Shown here: positions 15,474 to 23,231 of the stretch, piece after piece
Layout: each line of letters starts with the position of its first letter
How positions within the stretch are numbered: the stretch's first letter is position 1
Assembly: GCA_025360845.1 (NCBI GenBank)
Contig: JANYBJ010000203.1
Location: 1 to 40,008 of the forward strand
DNA: 40,008 bases
Direction of reading: 5' to 3'
Origin: a bacterium
GTDB taxonomy: Bacteria; Verrucomicrobiota; Kiritimatiellia; RFP12; UBA1067
Translations under genes and position numbers: made by a program
Notes under the pieces: model-generated
What the model saw: only the letters and a program-made list of their open reading frames with translations
What the model was told of the DNA's origin: nothing
Database searches by the model: none

Positions 15474-17167
15474 TGTTCTCCTCTGACCGTATACTTGCGC
15501 TCAACGTTGGCGCGAGCAAGATCGTTTTAGCCGAGTATCTCGTCAAAAGCGGACGTCCGCCGGAGTTGATCAATTACGGCACGTCCGCCTTGGCCGTTGA
15601 TCCTGAAAACGAAAGCGGTGCGGGCGCCCATCTGCTCGCCGCTATCCGTGACGTCATGAAGACGCACGGGATACGCCCTGCGCCGTTGATGTTGTCGCTG
15701 TCGGGCCAGGTGGTTTTCCCCCGTTTCGTGCGGTTGCCTGCCGTGGGAGAAGACAAACTGTTGCAGATGGTGCAGTACGAGGTCGAGCAGAACGTCCCGT
15801 TCCCGATCGACGAGATCGTATGGAACCACCAGTTTATCGGCGACGCCTCCTCGGGCGAGCAGAGCGCGATGATCGTGGCGGCAAAGATCGAGAACGTGCG
15901 CGAGATCACGGACCGTGTGGTCGAGGCGGGCCTGGAGCCCGAAATTGTGGATGTGGCCCCGATGGCCCTGTACAATTGCCAGCGGTACAATTACGCCGAT
16001 TTGCCCGGCTGTACGGTTCTGCTGGACATCGGCGCGCGTTCGACGAATCTGATTTTCGCCGAGGATGAGAAGATCTACAGCCGCTGCATCCCGGTGGCCG
16101 GCAATGCGATCACGCAGGAGTTGGCCAAGAGTTTTCAGATCCCGTTTGCCGAGGCCGAAGCGCTGAAGCGCGAGAGTGCTTTTGTGGCGCTGGGCGGCGT
16201 GTATGCGACGGAAGACGAGACTTCGGAGCGCATCTCCAAAATCGTGCGCAACGTGGTGACGCGCCTGCATGCGGAGATCAGCCGCTCGGTGAATTTCTAC
16301 CGCAGCCAGCAGGGCGGCAGTGCGCCGGTGCGGGTGTTGCTGACCGGCGGCTCGTCGGTGTTGCCGCATTTGGACACGTTCTTCCGCGAGAAATTGCAGG
16401 TCGATGTGGCCTATCTCAACCCGTTCACGAATGTCGGATTGAGCAACCGCATCAACCGCGAGAAGGCGGGAATCGACGCGTTCGTGCTTGCCGAGACCGT
16501 GGGACTGGCCCTGCGGCGTTCGCTGGCCTGCCCGATCGAGATCAATCTGATGCCGCCCGAGATCGTCAAGCGCAAGTCGTTCAAAAAGCGCATCCCGTTC
16601 TTCGGCTTGGCGGCAGCGGGCATTTTCCTGAGTCTCGGCATCTGGACCATGTACGAAAAGCAGATGAACAAGTTGTACGAGTTCCAGAAAGAGCAGGTCG
16701 ATTCCAAATTGGCGGTGTGCAAGACGAAGCAGGCCAGCCTTGCCAAGGTCGAGAAGTCGAAAGCGGTTGTCCAGCGCAAGGCTGAGGCGGTGCGGAACGT
16801 GATGCAGGAACGGACCGTGTGGCTCAAACGGGTGGACGCGATACGCAAAAGCCTGTTTGACGGCATGTGGTTGACGGAAATGACGCCGGTGAAAGATGCG
16901 AACGGCACGGTCACCGCGGTGCGCATCATGGGCCGCGGTTGGGCGGACAAACTCAAGGCGATCGAAGAGAAGGCCAAGGCTGCGGGGCGTACCGCCACGG
17001 CGGTTGAGGAACTGCGCGACCGGCTGAAAACCCAGTCGGTGTTCGGCAAAGAGGCCCAGGACGTCAAGATCGTCGGCGTGAAAGATGTCGAGGCGTATTT
17101 GATTGAATTCACAATCGAGGCGGCTCTGGCGACGGCGGCTGACCCGAAGGATGCGACTGCACGATGA
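15473..17167 (+). CDS. PilM-PilN fusion protein (Amuc_1101-like)
   Basis: The 564-residue protein joins two type IV pilus assembly modules. Residues 1-350 are an actin-like PilM/FtsA-type ATPase (LALNVGASKIVLAEY, FPRFVRLPAVGEDKLLQMVQYEVEQNVPFP, LLDIGARSTNLI, LLTGGSSVLPHL). Directly after it comes EINLMPPE near residue 357, the peptide that in separate PilN proteins binds the PilM groove. A basic stretch, a single membrane segment (about 373-393), a coiled coil (395-450) and a periplasmic ferredoxin-like domain follow, as in PilN. The fusion therefore ties the cytoplasmic ATPase to the inner-membrane platform in one chain. The start is GTG 15473, overlapping the preceding TAG by one base. It overlaps the next gene by ATGA (17164-17167). 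It probably organises the Amuc_1100-like and 1099-like proteins. Confidence 0.85.
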   Translation: MFSSDRILALNVGASKIVLAEYLVKSGRPPELINYGTSALAVDPENESGAGAHLLAAIRDVMKTHGIRPAPLMLSLSGQVVFPRFVRLPAVGEDKLLQMVQYEVEQNVPFPIDEIVWNHQFIGDASSGEQSAMIVAAKIENVREITDRVVEAGLEPEIVDVAPMALYNCQRYNYADLPGCTVLLDIGARSTNLIFAEDEKIYSRCIPVAGNAITQELAKSFQIPFAEAEALKRESAFVALGGVYATEDETSERISKIVRNVVTRLHAEISRSVNFYRSQQGGSAPVRVLLTGGSSVLPHLDTFFREKLQVDVAYLNPFTNVGLSNRINREKAGIDAFVLAETVGLALRRSLACPIEINLMPPEIVKRKSFKKRIPFFGLAAAGIFLSLGIWTMYEKQMNKLYEFQKEQVDSKLAVCKTKQASLAKVEKSKAVVQRKAEAVRNVMQERTVWLKRVDAIRKSLFDGMWLTEMTPVKDANGTVTAVRIMGRGWADKLKAIEEKAKAAGRTATAVEELRDRLKTQSVFGKEAQDVKIVGVKDVEAYLIEFTIEAALATAADPKDATAR

Positions 17168-18129
17168 AACTTCATCAAATCATTTTGGTTGTCTGTGGTG
17201 TGCTCATGGCGGCCGTCTGCCTGGGAGCGGGCTGGTTCCTGTTTTCCGCGATGCTGGCCAAGAGCGCGGCGGCGTCGGAGCGCAATGAGAAGTATGACGA
17301 ACTTCGAGGCATCTACAACGCGAAGGTTTTCCCAAGCAAAGAGAATATCGTCCGGGTGAGCGAGGATCAGAAGGTGCTCGAGGCGTGGTTGGTCACGGCG
17401 TCGAACGTGGTCCATAAGGGGGACTTGCAGGTCGATCAAAAAACCCCGACCGGTTTCAAACAGGCGCTCCAGACGACGGTCCGGAAGTTGTCGGCGCAGC
17501 CGGGTGCGATCAACGGAAAGGTTGTTGCGGCAGGCTTCAATTTCGGGTTCGATAAATACCTCGGCTCCTCTGACAGTCTTCCCGCCTCCGAGCATGTGGA
17601 GCGGCTCAACCAGCAACTCACAATCATCGAGTTGTTGTGCAAGGAGCTGTATGCCGCCAACATTCTTTCATTGGCGACGGTGACCCGCGAGACGTTCGAC
17701 GAGGTGGGCGCTGACCAGAAACCGCAAGAGGAGACGGGCGGTCGCCGGAGCAAAAGAAATGCGAATAAGCCGTCCGCTCAGTCGGTGCCGTCTCCCCTGG
17801 CCGCGGGCGGCAAACAGAACGAGTTCTTCACGAAACAGCGTTTCACTTTCGAGTTCAATGCGCGCCCGCCGGCGTTCATTGACGCGTTGAACCGGTTGGC
17901 GGCGATGGACCTTTTTGTTGTTGTGGCCGAAACCGAGTTCCGTAAGACAGACGATGTTCTGGGAAAACGCGCCGCAGCCAAGCAAAAAAAAGCGGGCGTA
18001 AAAGAAGATGCGGCTGTCGTTGACCCGGCCACGCTGACGCATATCGAGCGGATCGTGACGGATCCCGAGCTTGAGCCGCCGGTGAGCGTGAAACTTGACA
18101 TCGATGTCTACTCATTTAACGGAGTGTAA
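17164..18129 (+). CDS. Amuc_1100-like pilus-associated membrane protein
   Basis: The 321-residue protein has the architecture and near-identical length of Amuc_1100, the Akkermansia envelope protein reported to signal through host TLR2. It has one N-terminal membrane anchor (residues 6-30), a helical/coiled-coil stretch, and a first alpha-beta domain (FKQALQTTVRKLSAQPG to LCKELYAANI). A disordered linker of about 40 residues rich in Gly, Ser and Asn follows. The second alpha-beta domain (FTFEFNARPPAFIDALNRLAAMD) ends SVKLDIDVYSFNGV. This is a PilO-like fold arrangement. It is presumably the partner of the PilN half of the preceding fusion, in the periplasm. The insertion 'GGRRSKRNANKPSAQ' in the linker is a local feature. 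Family assignment is from domain order, matching conserved segments and gene context. Confidence 0.8.
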   Translation: MKLHQIILVVCGVLMAAVCLGAGWFLFSAMLAKSAAASERNEKYDELRGIYNAKVFPSKENIVRVSEDQKVLEAWLVTASNVVHKGDLQVDQKTPTGFKQALQTTVRKLSAQPGAINGKVVAAGFNFGFDKYLGSSDSLPASEHVERLNQQLTIIELLCKELYAANILSLATVTRETFDEVGADQKPQEETGGRRSKRNANKPSAQSVPSPLAAGGKQNEFFTKQRFTFEFNARPPAFIDALNRLAAMDLFVVVAETEFRKTDDVLGKRAAAKQKKAGVKEDAAVVDPATLTHIERIVTDPELEPPVSVKLDIDVYSFNGV

Positions 18130-18132
18130 GTC

Positions 18133-19203
18133 GTGGCCTTGAAAATCAACTCTAACCTTCCTTTTCTGCGTCAGTACGACAAGCTCATTGCGGTCGTCGT
18201 TCTGATCTTCCTGCTGGTTTCGCTTTTCTATCTGACCAATGCCGGTGCGAGGCGCAAGCAAGGTGAGTCGAATTACATTCAGCAGCTCGATAACCTCAAG
18301 CCGAAATCCGTGGTTACCCCGCCGATGGACATGGCTGAGTATGAGGCGGCCGTCCGCACGGCGCGGACGCCCCTTCAGTTGGACGCGCCGGATGTTCAGC
18401 AGGCGGGCTTTCTGACACCCGAGCGGCGGGTCAGCTGCGTGTCGGTCACCTGTCAGAAACCGATTCCCTATGCGTCGGAGAAGTGCCCTTTCTGTGGCGC
18501 GGTACAGCCCACCCCGCCCGAGTTCAACACGGAGCGCGATTCGGATAATGACGGAATTCCTGACAAGGTCGAGATCGCATGGGGCCTCAACCCGTTGGAC
18601 CCGTCCGATGCGAAGGGTGATCTCGACAACGACGGCTTCAGCAACCTTGAAGAGTATCTGGCCAAAACCGACCCGAAAGATCCCAAGTCGCATCCGGCTT
18701 TGGTCAATCTGTTGCGCGTCAAAGAGTTGCGCGGTAAACGGCTGCCGCTGATCTTCAGCGCCGTGAACAAGATGCCGGACGGCAAAATGCAGTTGGTGTT
18801 CAACCAGATCGGCCCGAATGCACGCACGTTCTGGGTGCGCGAGGGCGATAAGATCGGGGAAACGGGTTATGTGGCCGGCAAGTTGGAGGCCAAAACCGAA
18901 AACCGGGAAAACGCCAACACGCCGGGCATCCCAAAGAAAGTCGATGTTTCGACGGTTGTTGTCAAACGTCTGTCTGACAACAAGGAAGTGACGTTGAAGA
19001 TCAACGAAGGCAGTAAAAACACAGATGTTGAAGCGGTCATCGTGTTGCCGTTGGACAACACCGAGTATACGGTGCTGGAAAACGGCACGTTCAAGATGCG
19101 CGATGAAACATACCGTGTTGTTTCTGTCAATACTGAGACGACGTCGGTTGTGATAGAGAACGAGGCGAGCGGCCAACAAAAAGTTGTGCGCAAGCTTGAT
19201 TAG
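18133..19203 (+). CDS. Amuc_1099-like protein with zinc ribbon and calcium-type repeats
   Basis: The 356-residue protein has an N-terminal membrane anchor (about residues 17-36), then a four-cysteine ribbon (SCVSVTC, later KCPFCG). Two thrombospondin-type-3/EF-hand-like calcium motifs follow: DSDNDGIPDKVE and DLDNDGFSNLEE. Two beta-rich domains come next (FWVREGDKIGETGYVAGKLEA and FKMRDETYRVVSVNTETTSVVIENE), which resemble PilP/GspC-type secretin-contact domains. The start is GTG 18133 with GGAG 8 nt upstream. It fits the Amuc_1099 position between the Amuc_1100-like and secretin genes. It probably bridges the inner membrane platform and the secretin. The zinc and calcium binding are predictions from the motifs; a periplasmic four-cysteine ribbon could instead form disulfides. 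Confidence 0.75.
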   Translation: MALKINSNLPFLRQYDKLIAVVVLIFLLVSLFYLTNAGARRKQGESNYIQQLDNLKPKSVVTPPMDMAEYEAAVRTARTPLQLDAPDVQQAGFLTPERRVSCVSVTCQKPIPYASEKCPFCGAVQPTPPEFNTERDSDNDGIPDKVEIAWGLNPLDPSDAKGDLDNDGFSNLEEYLAKTDPKDPKSHPALVNLLRVKELRGKRLPLIFSAVNKMPDGKMQLVFNQIGPNARTFWVREGDKIGETGYVAGKLEAKTENRENANTPGIPKKVDVSTVVVKRLSDNKEVTLKINEGSKNTDVEAVIVLPLDNTEYTVLENGTFKMRDETYRVVSVNTETTSVVIENEASGQQKVVRKLD

Positions 19204-19224
19204 TTTTCTGAATCAAGGTATATT
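19196..19224 (+). promoter_or_regulatory. Internal promoter of the secretin gene
   Basis: TTGATT (19196-19201) and TATATT (19219-19224) are 17 nt apart, one of the best matches in the window. The -35 box lies within the last codons of the preceding gene. TTGATT and AATCAA (19211-19216) form an inverted repeat across the spacer, a possible operator or weak hairpin. It would allow the abundant secretin to be made independently of the upstream operon. Confidence 0.6.
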
Positions 19225-19284
19225 GGGCTTTCATTTTACTGCTCATAGGTCAAAAAGCTGCCACACAAAGAGGAGTCTCCCCAG

Positions 19285-22200
19285 ATGACGCACAGTTCAA
19301 GGTGGTTGTTAGTTCTGAGTGTTTCTGTCGTTGCTTGCGGTGCAATGACTTGTCTGTACGCGCAAGATGACCTCGAAGCGCTGTTGAAGGATTTAGGTGG
19401 GAAACAGAAACCTGCGGAAGCTGTGCCCGCGCCCGCCGTGGCCGAGAAGCCTGCCGAGGCCGCGCCAGTCGCCGCTCCGGCCGCACCCGCGCCCGCGCCC
19501 GCCGTGGCCGAGAAGCCCGCCGCGGCCGCGCCTGTAGAGGCTGCGCCTGCCGCCGCTGCGGCACCAGACACAGGTGATACGGGAAGTCTCGTGTCCGAAT
19601 TGCTGACACTCGAGACCCTGCGTCGCAAGTCTTTGGACGATCATGGTTACGCGTCATTGGAGGTTGCCCGTAAAGCGTTGCGCGACGGCGATTACCCTTT
19701 GGCCCGCGAGCAGTATAAACAGACGCTGAATTTTATCGGCAACCGCCCGGACACGCTGGCGGCACGCGAGGAAGCCTCCGCAGGTATCGCAGAGGCGTTC
19801 TACCGTGACGCCAAGCTGGCGATGAAGAAGGGTGATTACGAAAAGGCGCTTCCCTTGGCGTCACAGGCGTTGGAGCGCGGCCATCCGCAAGCCGGACGTC
19901 TGGTCGAGACGCTTCGTAAAGAGCCCTCTAAGACAACCGCCGATGCGTCGAGCATCACTCACCGCATCAACGACCCGGAATATAAAGAGCAGAGTGAAGA
20001 GATCCGCCGCCTCCTCCGCCGTTCCCGTCAGTATTTCACGACGGCCGAATATGACAAGGCGTTGGAGCAGTGTGAGCTGGTGTTGCGCGATTATCCCTTC
20101 CATGTCGAAGCGATGGAACTGCGCGAACGCATTGCGGATCGCATGAAGGATGTGGCCGATGTGGAGTTTGAAGCCACCCGCAGCCTGATGATCAAGGATG
20201 TTCGCAAAACCTGGACACCGGAGCGTTACGCGATTGAAAGTTCACAACTGCCGAAGGGCAAAGGTGACGTGACCTCGAAGCAAAAGGTCGCCACGATCAG
20301 TGGAACCAAGACGTCCGAGCAGATGGTCCAGCAAAAGTTGCGCGACATTGTGATTCCAGAAGTTTCTTTCCGCCCGCCCGCCACGATCATTGATGCGGTT
20401 GATTTCTTCAAGCAGGCCAGCCGGGACTACGATAAGCCGGAGATTCCGGTGGAGCAGCGCGGTGTCAATCTGGTTCTGAAATTGGCCACGGGAGCGACTT
20501 CAGCACCCGCCGCAGATGCGGCCGCCAGCGCCGACCCGTTCGCGCCTCCCGCCGCTGCGGCTGGCGCTTCCGGCGCGCCGGCGATTCAGGCGTTGAGCGC
20601 CCGCTTCATCAACCTCTATGACGCGCTGAAGTTGGTCTGCGATGTGACCGGCATGAAGTTCCGTATCCGCGGCAACATCGTGATGATCGTGCCGGCGAAC
20701 GAGCCCGACGATGTCTTGGTGACCCGTTCGTATAACGTTTTGGCGACCTTGACGGAACGCGTCTCTTCGGCTCAGAACGAGCTGGGTGCAGCGGGCGGGG
20801 GTGAAAAAGGCGGCGACAACACCTTCATGAAAACGGCGAACATGGATTCAAAGGAAAACTGGAAAGTCTTCTTCCAGAAGATGGGCGTGGTGTGGCCCGA
20901 GGGCTCATCGATTTCGTACATGGCCTCCATCGGTAAGCTGCGCGTGACCAACACCTCGGATCAACTCGCCGTGTTCGAACAGGTGCTCGAGGATTTGAAC
21001 GTGACGCCGCGCCTGATCGAGATCGAGGCCCGCTTTGTGGAAGTCTCGCAGAAAGACCTCAATTCGCTCGGTTTTGAATGGTTGTTGAACAGCGATTTCA
21101 GTTTAGATGCGGGCGGGTTCTTGAGCAAGACGCTGGGTCTGCGCGGTTTCGGTTCTGAGGCGACTCCGCAAACGCAAGCGACATATATCGATGCGAACGG
21201 TGTTACCCAAGGGTTGACTGACTTGAACGGTAATCCGATTTTGACGTCCGGCAATCGTACTATTTCGAAATATCAGGCACCCGGTTATATTCCTCCGCAA
21301 TACAACACGCCGGGTGACCCATCGAGCGGACTTAATCCGAACACGGGTATTCCCGGGTATATGGTAGCCCCGAATCAGAATGCAAACGTGAATGCGATCG
21401 ACGGCGTTGCCTATAGCACGGGCACCCGTTATTTGAGCACGACGGGCAACCCGATCGCGGGTGAGGGCGCCAACATCAACGACAAGTTCATGCGCGTCAA
21501 CGCCTTCTTGGGCAATGCGGATGTTTCGATGATCCTTCATATGCTCAGCCAGCGTTCAGACACGGACCTGCTCTCCGCCCCCAAAGTGGTGACCAAGTCG
21601 GGGCAGGAGGCGGTGATGAAGGTCGTGACCGAGTATATCTATCCGACCGAGTTCCAGGTGACCGGTCTGCAGAGCGGCGGCGGCAACAACGGCGGCTCAT
21701 CGACGACGACGGGTGCCGTGGTCGAGCCTCAGAACTTCGAAATGCGTGAGGTCGGCGTGATCCTGCAGGTCGTGCCCGAGGTTTCCGCCGAAGGCCAGAT
21801 GATCAACCTGATGCTCAACCCGCAGGTGGTCTCCGAGCCGGTGTGGAAGAACTACGGCGCGAAGATCCCGATTCAGAAGCAGCCTACTGCGGTTTTAAAC
21901 CTCTCCGGCTTAACCGGCGCAAACCTTTCGCAACTTACAGGACTTACTGCGCCCGAGCCCACCTACATGGAGTTGCCGATGGAGCAGCCGTTCTTCCATG
22001 TGCGGTCGGTTCAGACCCAGCTCTCAATCTACAACGGCGCCACGGTGGTGATGGGTGGTTTGATAACCGAGGCGCGCACGACGATCGAGGATAAGATCCC
22101 GTTCCTGGGTGACCTGCCTTACATCGGACGCCTGTTCCGCAGCAAGTCCGAGCAATCGGAAAAGCGCAACCTGTTGGTATTCGTGACGGCGCGTCTTGTT

Positions 22201-22338
22201 GATCCTGCCGGGCGCTCGGTGCGCACGAGCGGCGGCGAGTCGGCGCTGATGTCCGGAGCGGGCGCGTCGGGCGCAGGTCAGGCACATACGCAGACGACGA
22301 CGACTCCTGCGGCGACGCCTGAAGCTGCAGCCAAGTAA
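19285..22338 (+). CDS. Large secretin with N-terminal TPR region (Amuc_1098-like)
   Basis: The 1017-residue protein begins with a signal peptide ending in YAQD. A Pro/Ala/Glu-rich stretch with a 22-codon duplication follows (residues 48-100), then tetratricopeptide-like helices (about 105-290). Secretin N domains come next: a PEVSFRPPATIIDAVDFFK N0-like strand, then ALKLVCDVTGMKFRIRGNIV and IEARFVEVSQKDLNSLGFEW. The C-terminal secretin pore domain spans about 830-965, with VPEVSAEGQMINLMLNPQVV and GGLITEARTTIEDKIPFLGDLPYIGRLFRS. It forms an outer-membrane ring channel. The N-terminal TPR region makes it much longer than PilQ (about 700) and matches the Akkermansia secretin. AGAGGAG lies before the ATG. 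A strong terminator follows the gene. Confidence 0.9.
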   Translation: MTHSSRWLLVLSVSVVACGAMTCLYAQDDLEALLKDLGGKQKPAEAVPAPAVAEKPAEAAPVAAPAAPAPAPAVAEKPAAAAPVEAAPAAAAAPDTGDTGSLVSELLTLETLRRKSLDDHGYASLEVARKALRDGDYPLAREQYKQTLNFIGNRPDTLAAREEASAGIAEAFYRDAKLAMKKGDYEKALPLASQALERGHPQAGRLVETLRKEPSKTTADASSITHRINDPEYKEQSEEIRRLLRRSRQYFTTAEYDKALEQCELVLRDYPFHVEAMELRERIADRMKDVADVEFEATRSLMIKDVRKTWTPERYAIESSQLPKGKGDVTSKQKVATISGTKTSEQMVQQKLRDIVIPEVSFRPPATIIDAVDFFKQASRDYDKPEIPVEQRGVNLVLKLATGATSAPAADAAASADPFAPPAAAAGASGAPAIQALSARFINLYDALKLVCDVTGMKFRIRGNIVMIVPANEPDDVLVTRSYNVLATLTERVSSAQNELGAAGGGEKGGDNTFMKTANMDSKENWKVFFQKMGVVWPEGSSISYMASIGKLRVTNTSDQLAVFEQVLEDLNVTPRLIEIEARFVEVSQKDLNSLGFEWLLNSDFSLDAGGFLSKTLGLRGFGSEATPQTQATYIDANGVTQGLTDLNGNPILTSGNRTISKYQAPGYIPPQYNTPGDPSSGLNPNTGIPGYMVAPNQNANVNAIDGVAYSTGTRYLSTTGNPIAGEGANINDKFMRVNAFLGNADVSMILHMLSQRSDTDLLSAPKVVTKSGQEAVMKVVTEYIYPTEFQVTGLQSGGGNNGGSSTTTGAVVEPQNFEMREVGVILQVVPEVSAEGQMINLMLNPQVVSEPVWKNYGAKIPIQKQPTAVLNLSGLTGANLSQLTGLTAPEPTYMELPMEQPFFHVRSVQTQLSIYNGATVVMGGLITEARTTIEDKIPFLGDLPYIGRLFRSKSEQSEKRNLLVFVTARLVDPAGRSVRTSGGESALMSGAGASGAGQAHTQTTTTPAATPEAAAK
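19425..19532 (+). repeat. 42-nt direct repeat in the secretin Pro/Ala region
   Basis: Two copies, 19425-19466 and 19491-19532, differ at two positions and are 66 nt (22 codons) apart. They encode repeated AVAEKPA segments. The in-frame period means slippage would change linker length without frameshift. Confidence 0.75.
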
Positions 22339-22349
22339 GGGTGATCGGT

Positions 22350-22385
22350 TCACGGCCCTGCTTGTTCAGGGCCGTGACTTTTTTG
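22350..22385 (+). terminator. Intrinsic terminator after the secretin gene
   Basis: A perfect 11-bp stem (TCACGGCCCTG with CAGGGCCGTGA) has a 6-nt CTTGTT loop and is followed by CTTTTTT. It starts 12 nt after the stop codon and ends the pilus-like operon. Confidence 0.9.
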
Positions 22386-22503
22386 GTTGCTCGTTTCATG
22401 GATGTTTTTTCAGAGCAGGCTCCAACACGCGGTTCTGAAAGGTTGGGAAGACGGTTCGGGGAATCGTCCCTAACGGATATCAGACAGGTGCCTTAGGCTG
22501 CGG

Positions 22504-22531
22504 TTGCAGTCCGCTGGGCATATCGTATAAA
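22504..22531 (+). promoter_or_regulatory. Candidate promoter of coaE-rho
   Basis: TTGCAG (22504-22509) and TATAAA (22526-22531) are 16 nt apart, giving a leader of about 95 nt before coaE. The leader contains a small CCAC-TTGT-GTGG hairpin (22557-22568). The rest of 22386-22634 has nothing else I can name. Confidence 0.45.
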
Positions 22532-22634
22532 TTCCCCGATATCACTCATGTGCCATCCACTTGTGTGGTTGTGAGCACTTCATGTTTTTCTTGACCGAAG
22601 GCAAAAGCCATCCCGGTATGTGCCGATTGTCTGA

Positions 22635-23231
22635 ATGATCATGCGAGTTGCCATAACAGGCGGCATTGCATGCGGCAAGAGTCTATTTTCCCACTATCTG
22701 AGTCGGTTGGGAGTAGACATTCTTGACGCAGATGACGTTGTTCATCGGCTGGAAGCGCCGCAAGGTGCGGCTGTGGACGCGATCGTCGGGCTTTTCGGTG
22801 AGGGTGTCCGTGGGGCGGATGGCGGAATCGACCGCTGTGCGTTGGGGGAGTTGGTCTTCCGGAGCGATGCGGCGCGTGTACGTCTGAACGGCGTTATCCA
22901 TCCGCTGGTGAAGGCTGCTTTCAAAGTGTGGCTGGCCGCTTCTGGCCAGCGGCTAAAGGCCGCGGTGATCCCTCTCCTGTTTGAGGTGGGATGGAATGTT
23001 GAATGGGACATGATTATCTGTCTCGCTTCGAGCGAGGCGGTTCAAATCGAGCGGTTAATGCGTGTCAGAGGGCTTTCCGAAGAGCAGGCCCGGCTGCGCA
23101 TCGCCGCGCAGATGCCGGTGGCGGAAAAAGCCGCCCGGTCGCACCTGGTGGTGAACAATGATGCTGACGCGACCGCGTTGGCGCTGGAGGCGTCCAGAGT
23201 GTTTCGCCTCCTTAGAGAGAGGTCCGAATGA
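22635..23231 (+). CDS. coaE: Dephospho-CoA kinase
   Basis: CoaE phosphorylates dephospho-CoA at the 3'-hydroxyl of the ribose, the last step of coenzyme A synthesis. The 198-residue protein has a P-loop TGGIACGKS (the usual form is GGIGSGKS), the DADDVVH substrate motif, an IHPLVKAAF segment and the lid region [19 protein letters not shown]. It ends with the family's VVNND motif. The length is normal. The start is ATG 22635, or ATG 22641 six bases later; neither has a clear Shine-Dalgarno sequence. It overlaps rho by ATGA (23228-23231), so the two are coupled. panD, another gene feeding coenzyme A, is 5 kb downstream on the other strand. Confidence 0.93.
   Translation: MIMRVAITGGIACGKSLFSHYLSRLGVDILDADDVVHRLEAPQGAAVDAIVGLFGEGVRGADGGIDRCALGELVFRSDAARVRLNGVIHPLVKAAFKVWLAASGQRLKAAVIPLLFEVGWNVEWDMIICLASSEAVQIERLMRVRGLSEEQARLRIAAQMPVAEKAARSHLVVNNDADATALALEASRVFRLLRERSE

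Noticed and set aside
19425-19532. CRISPR-like short repeats
   Set aside because: It is a single in-frame duplication in a Pro/Ala-rich linker; there is no array, leader or unrelated spacers.
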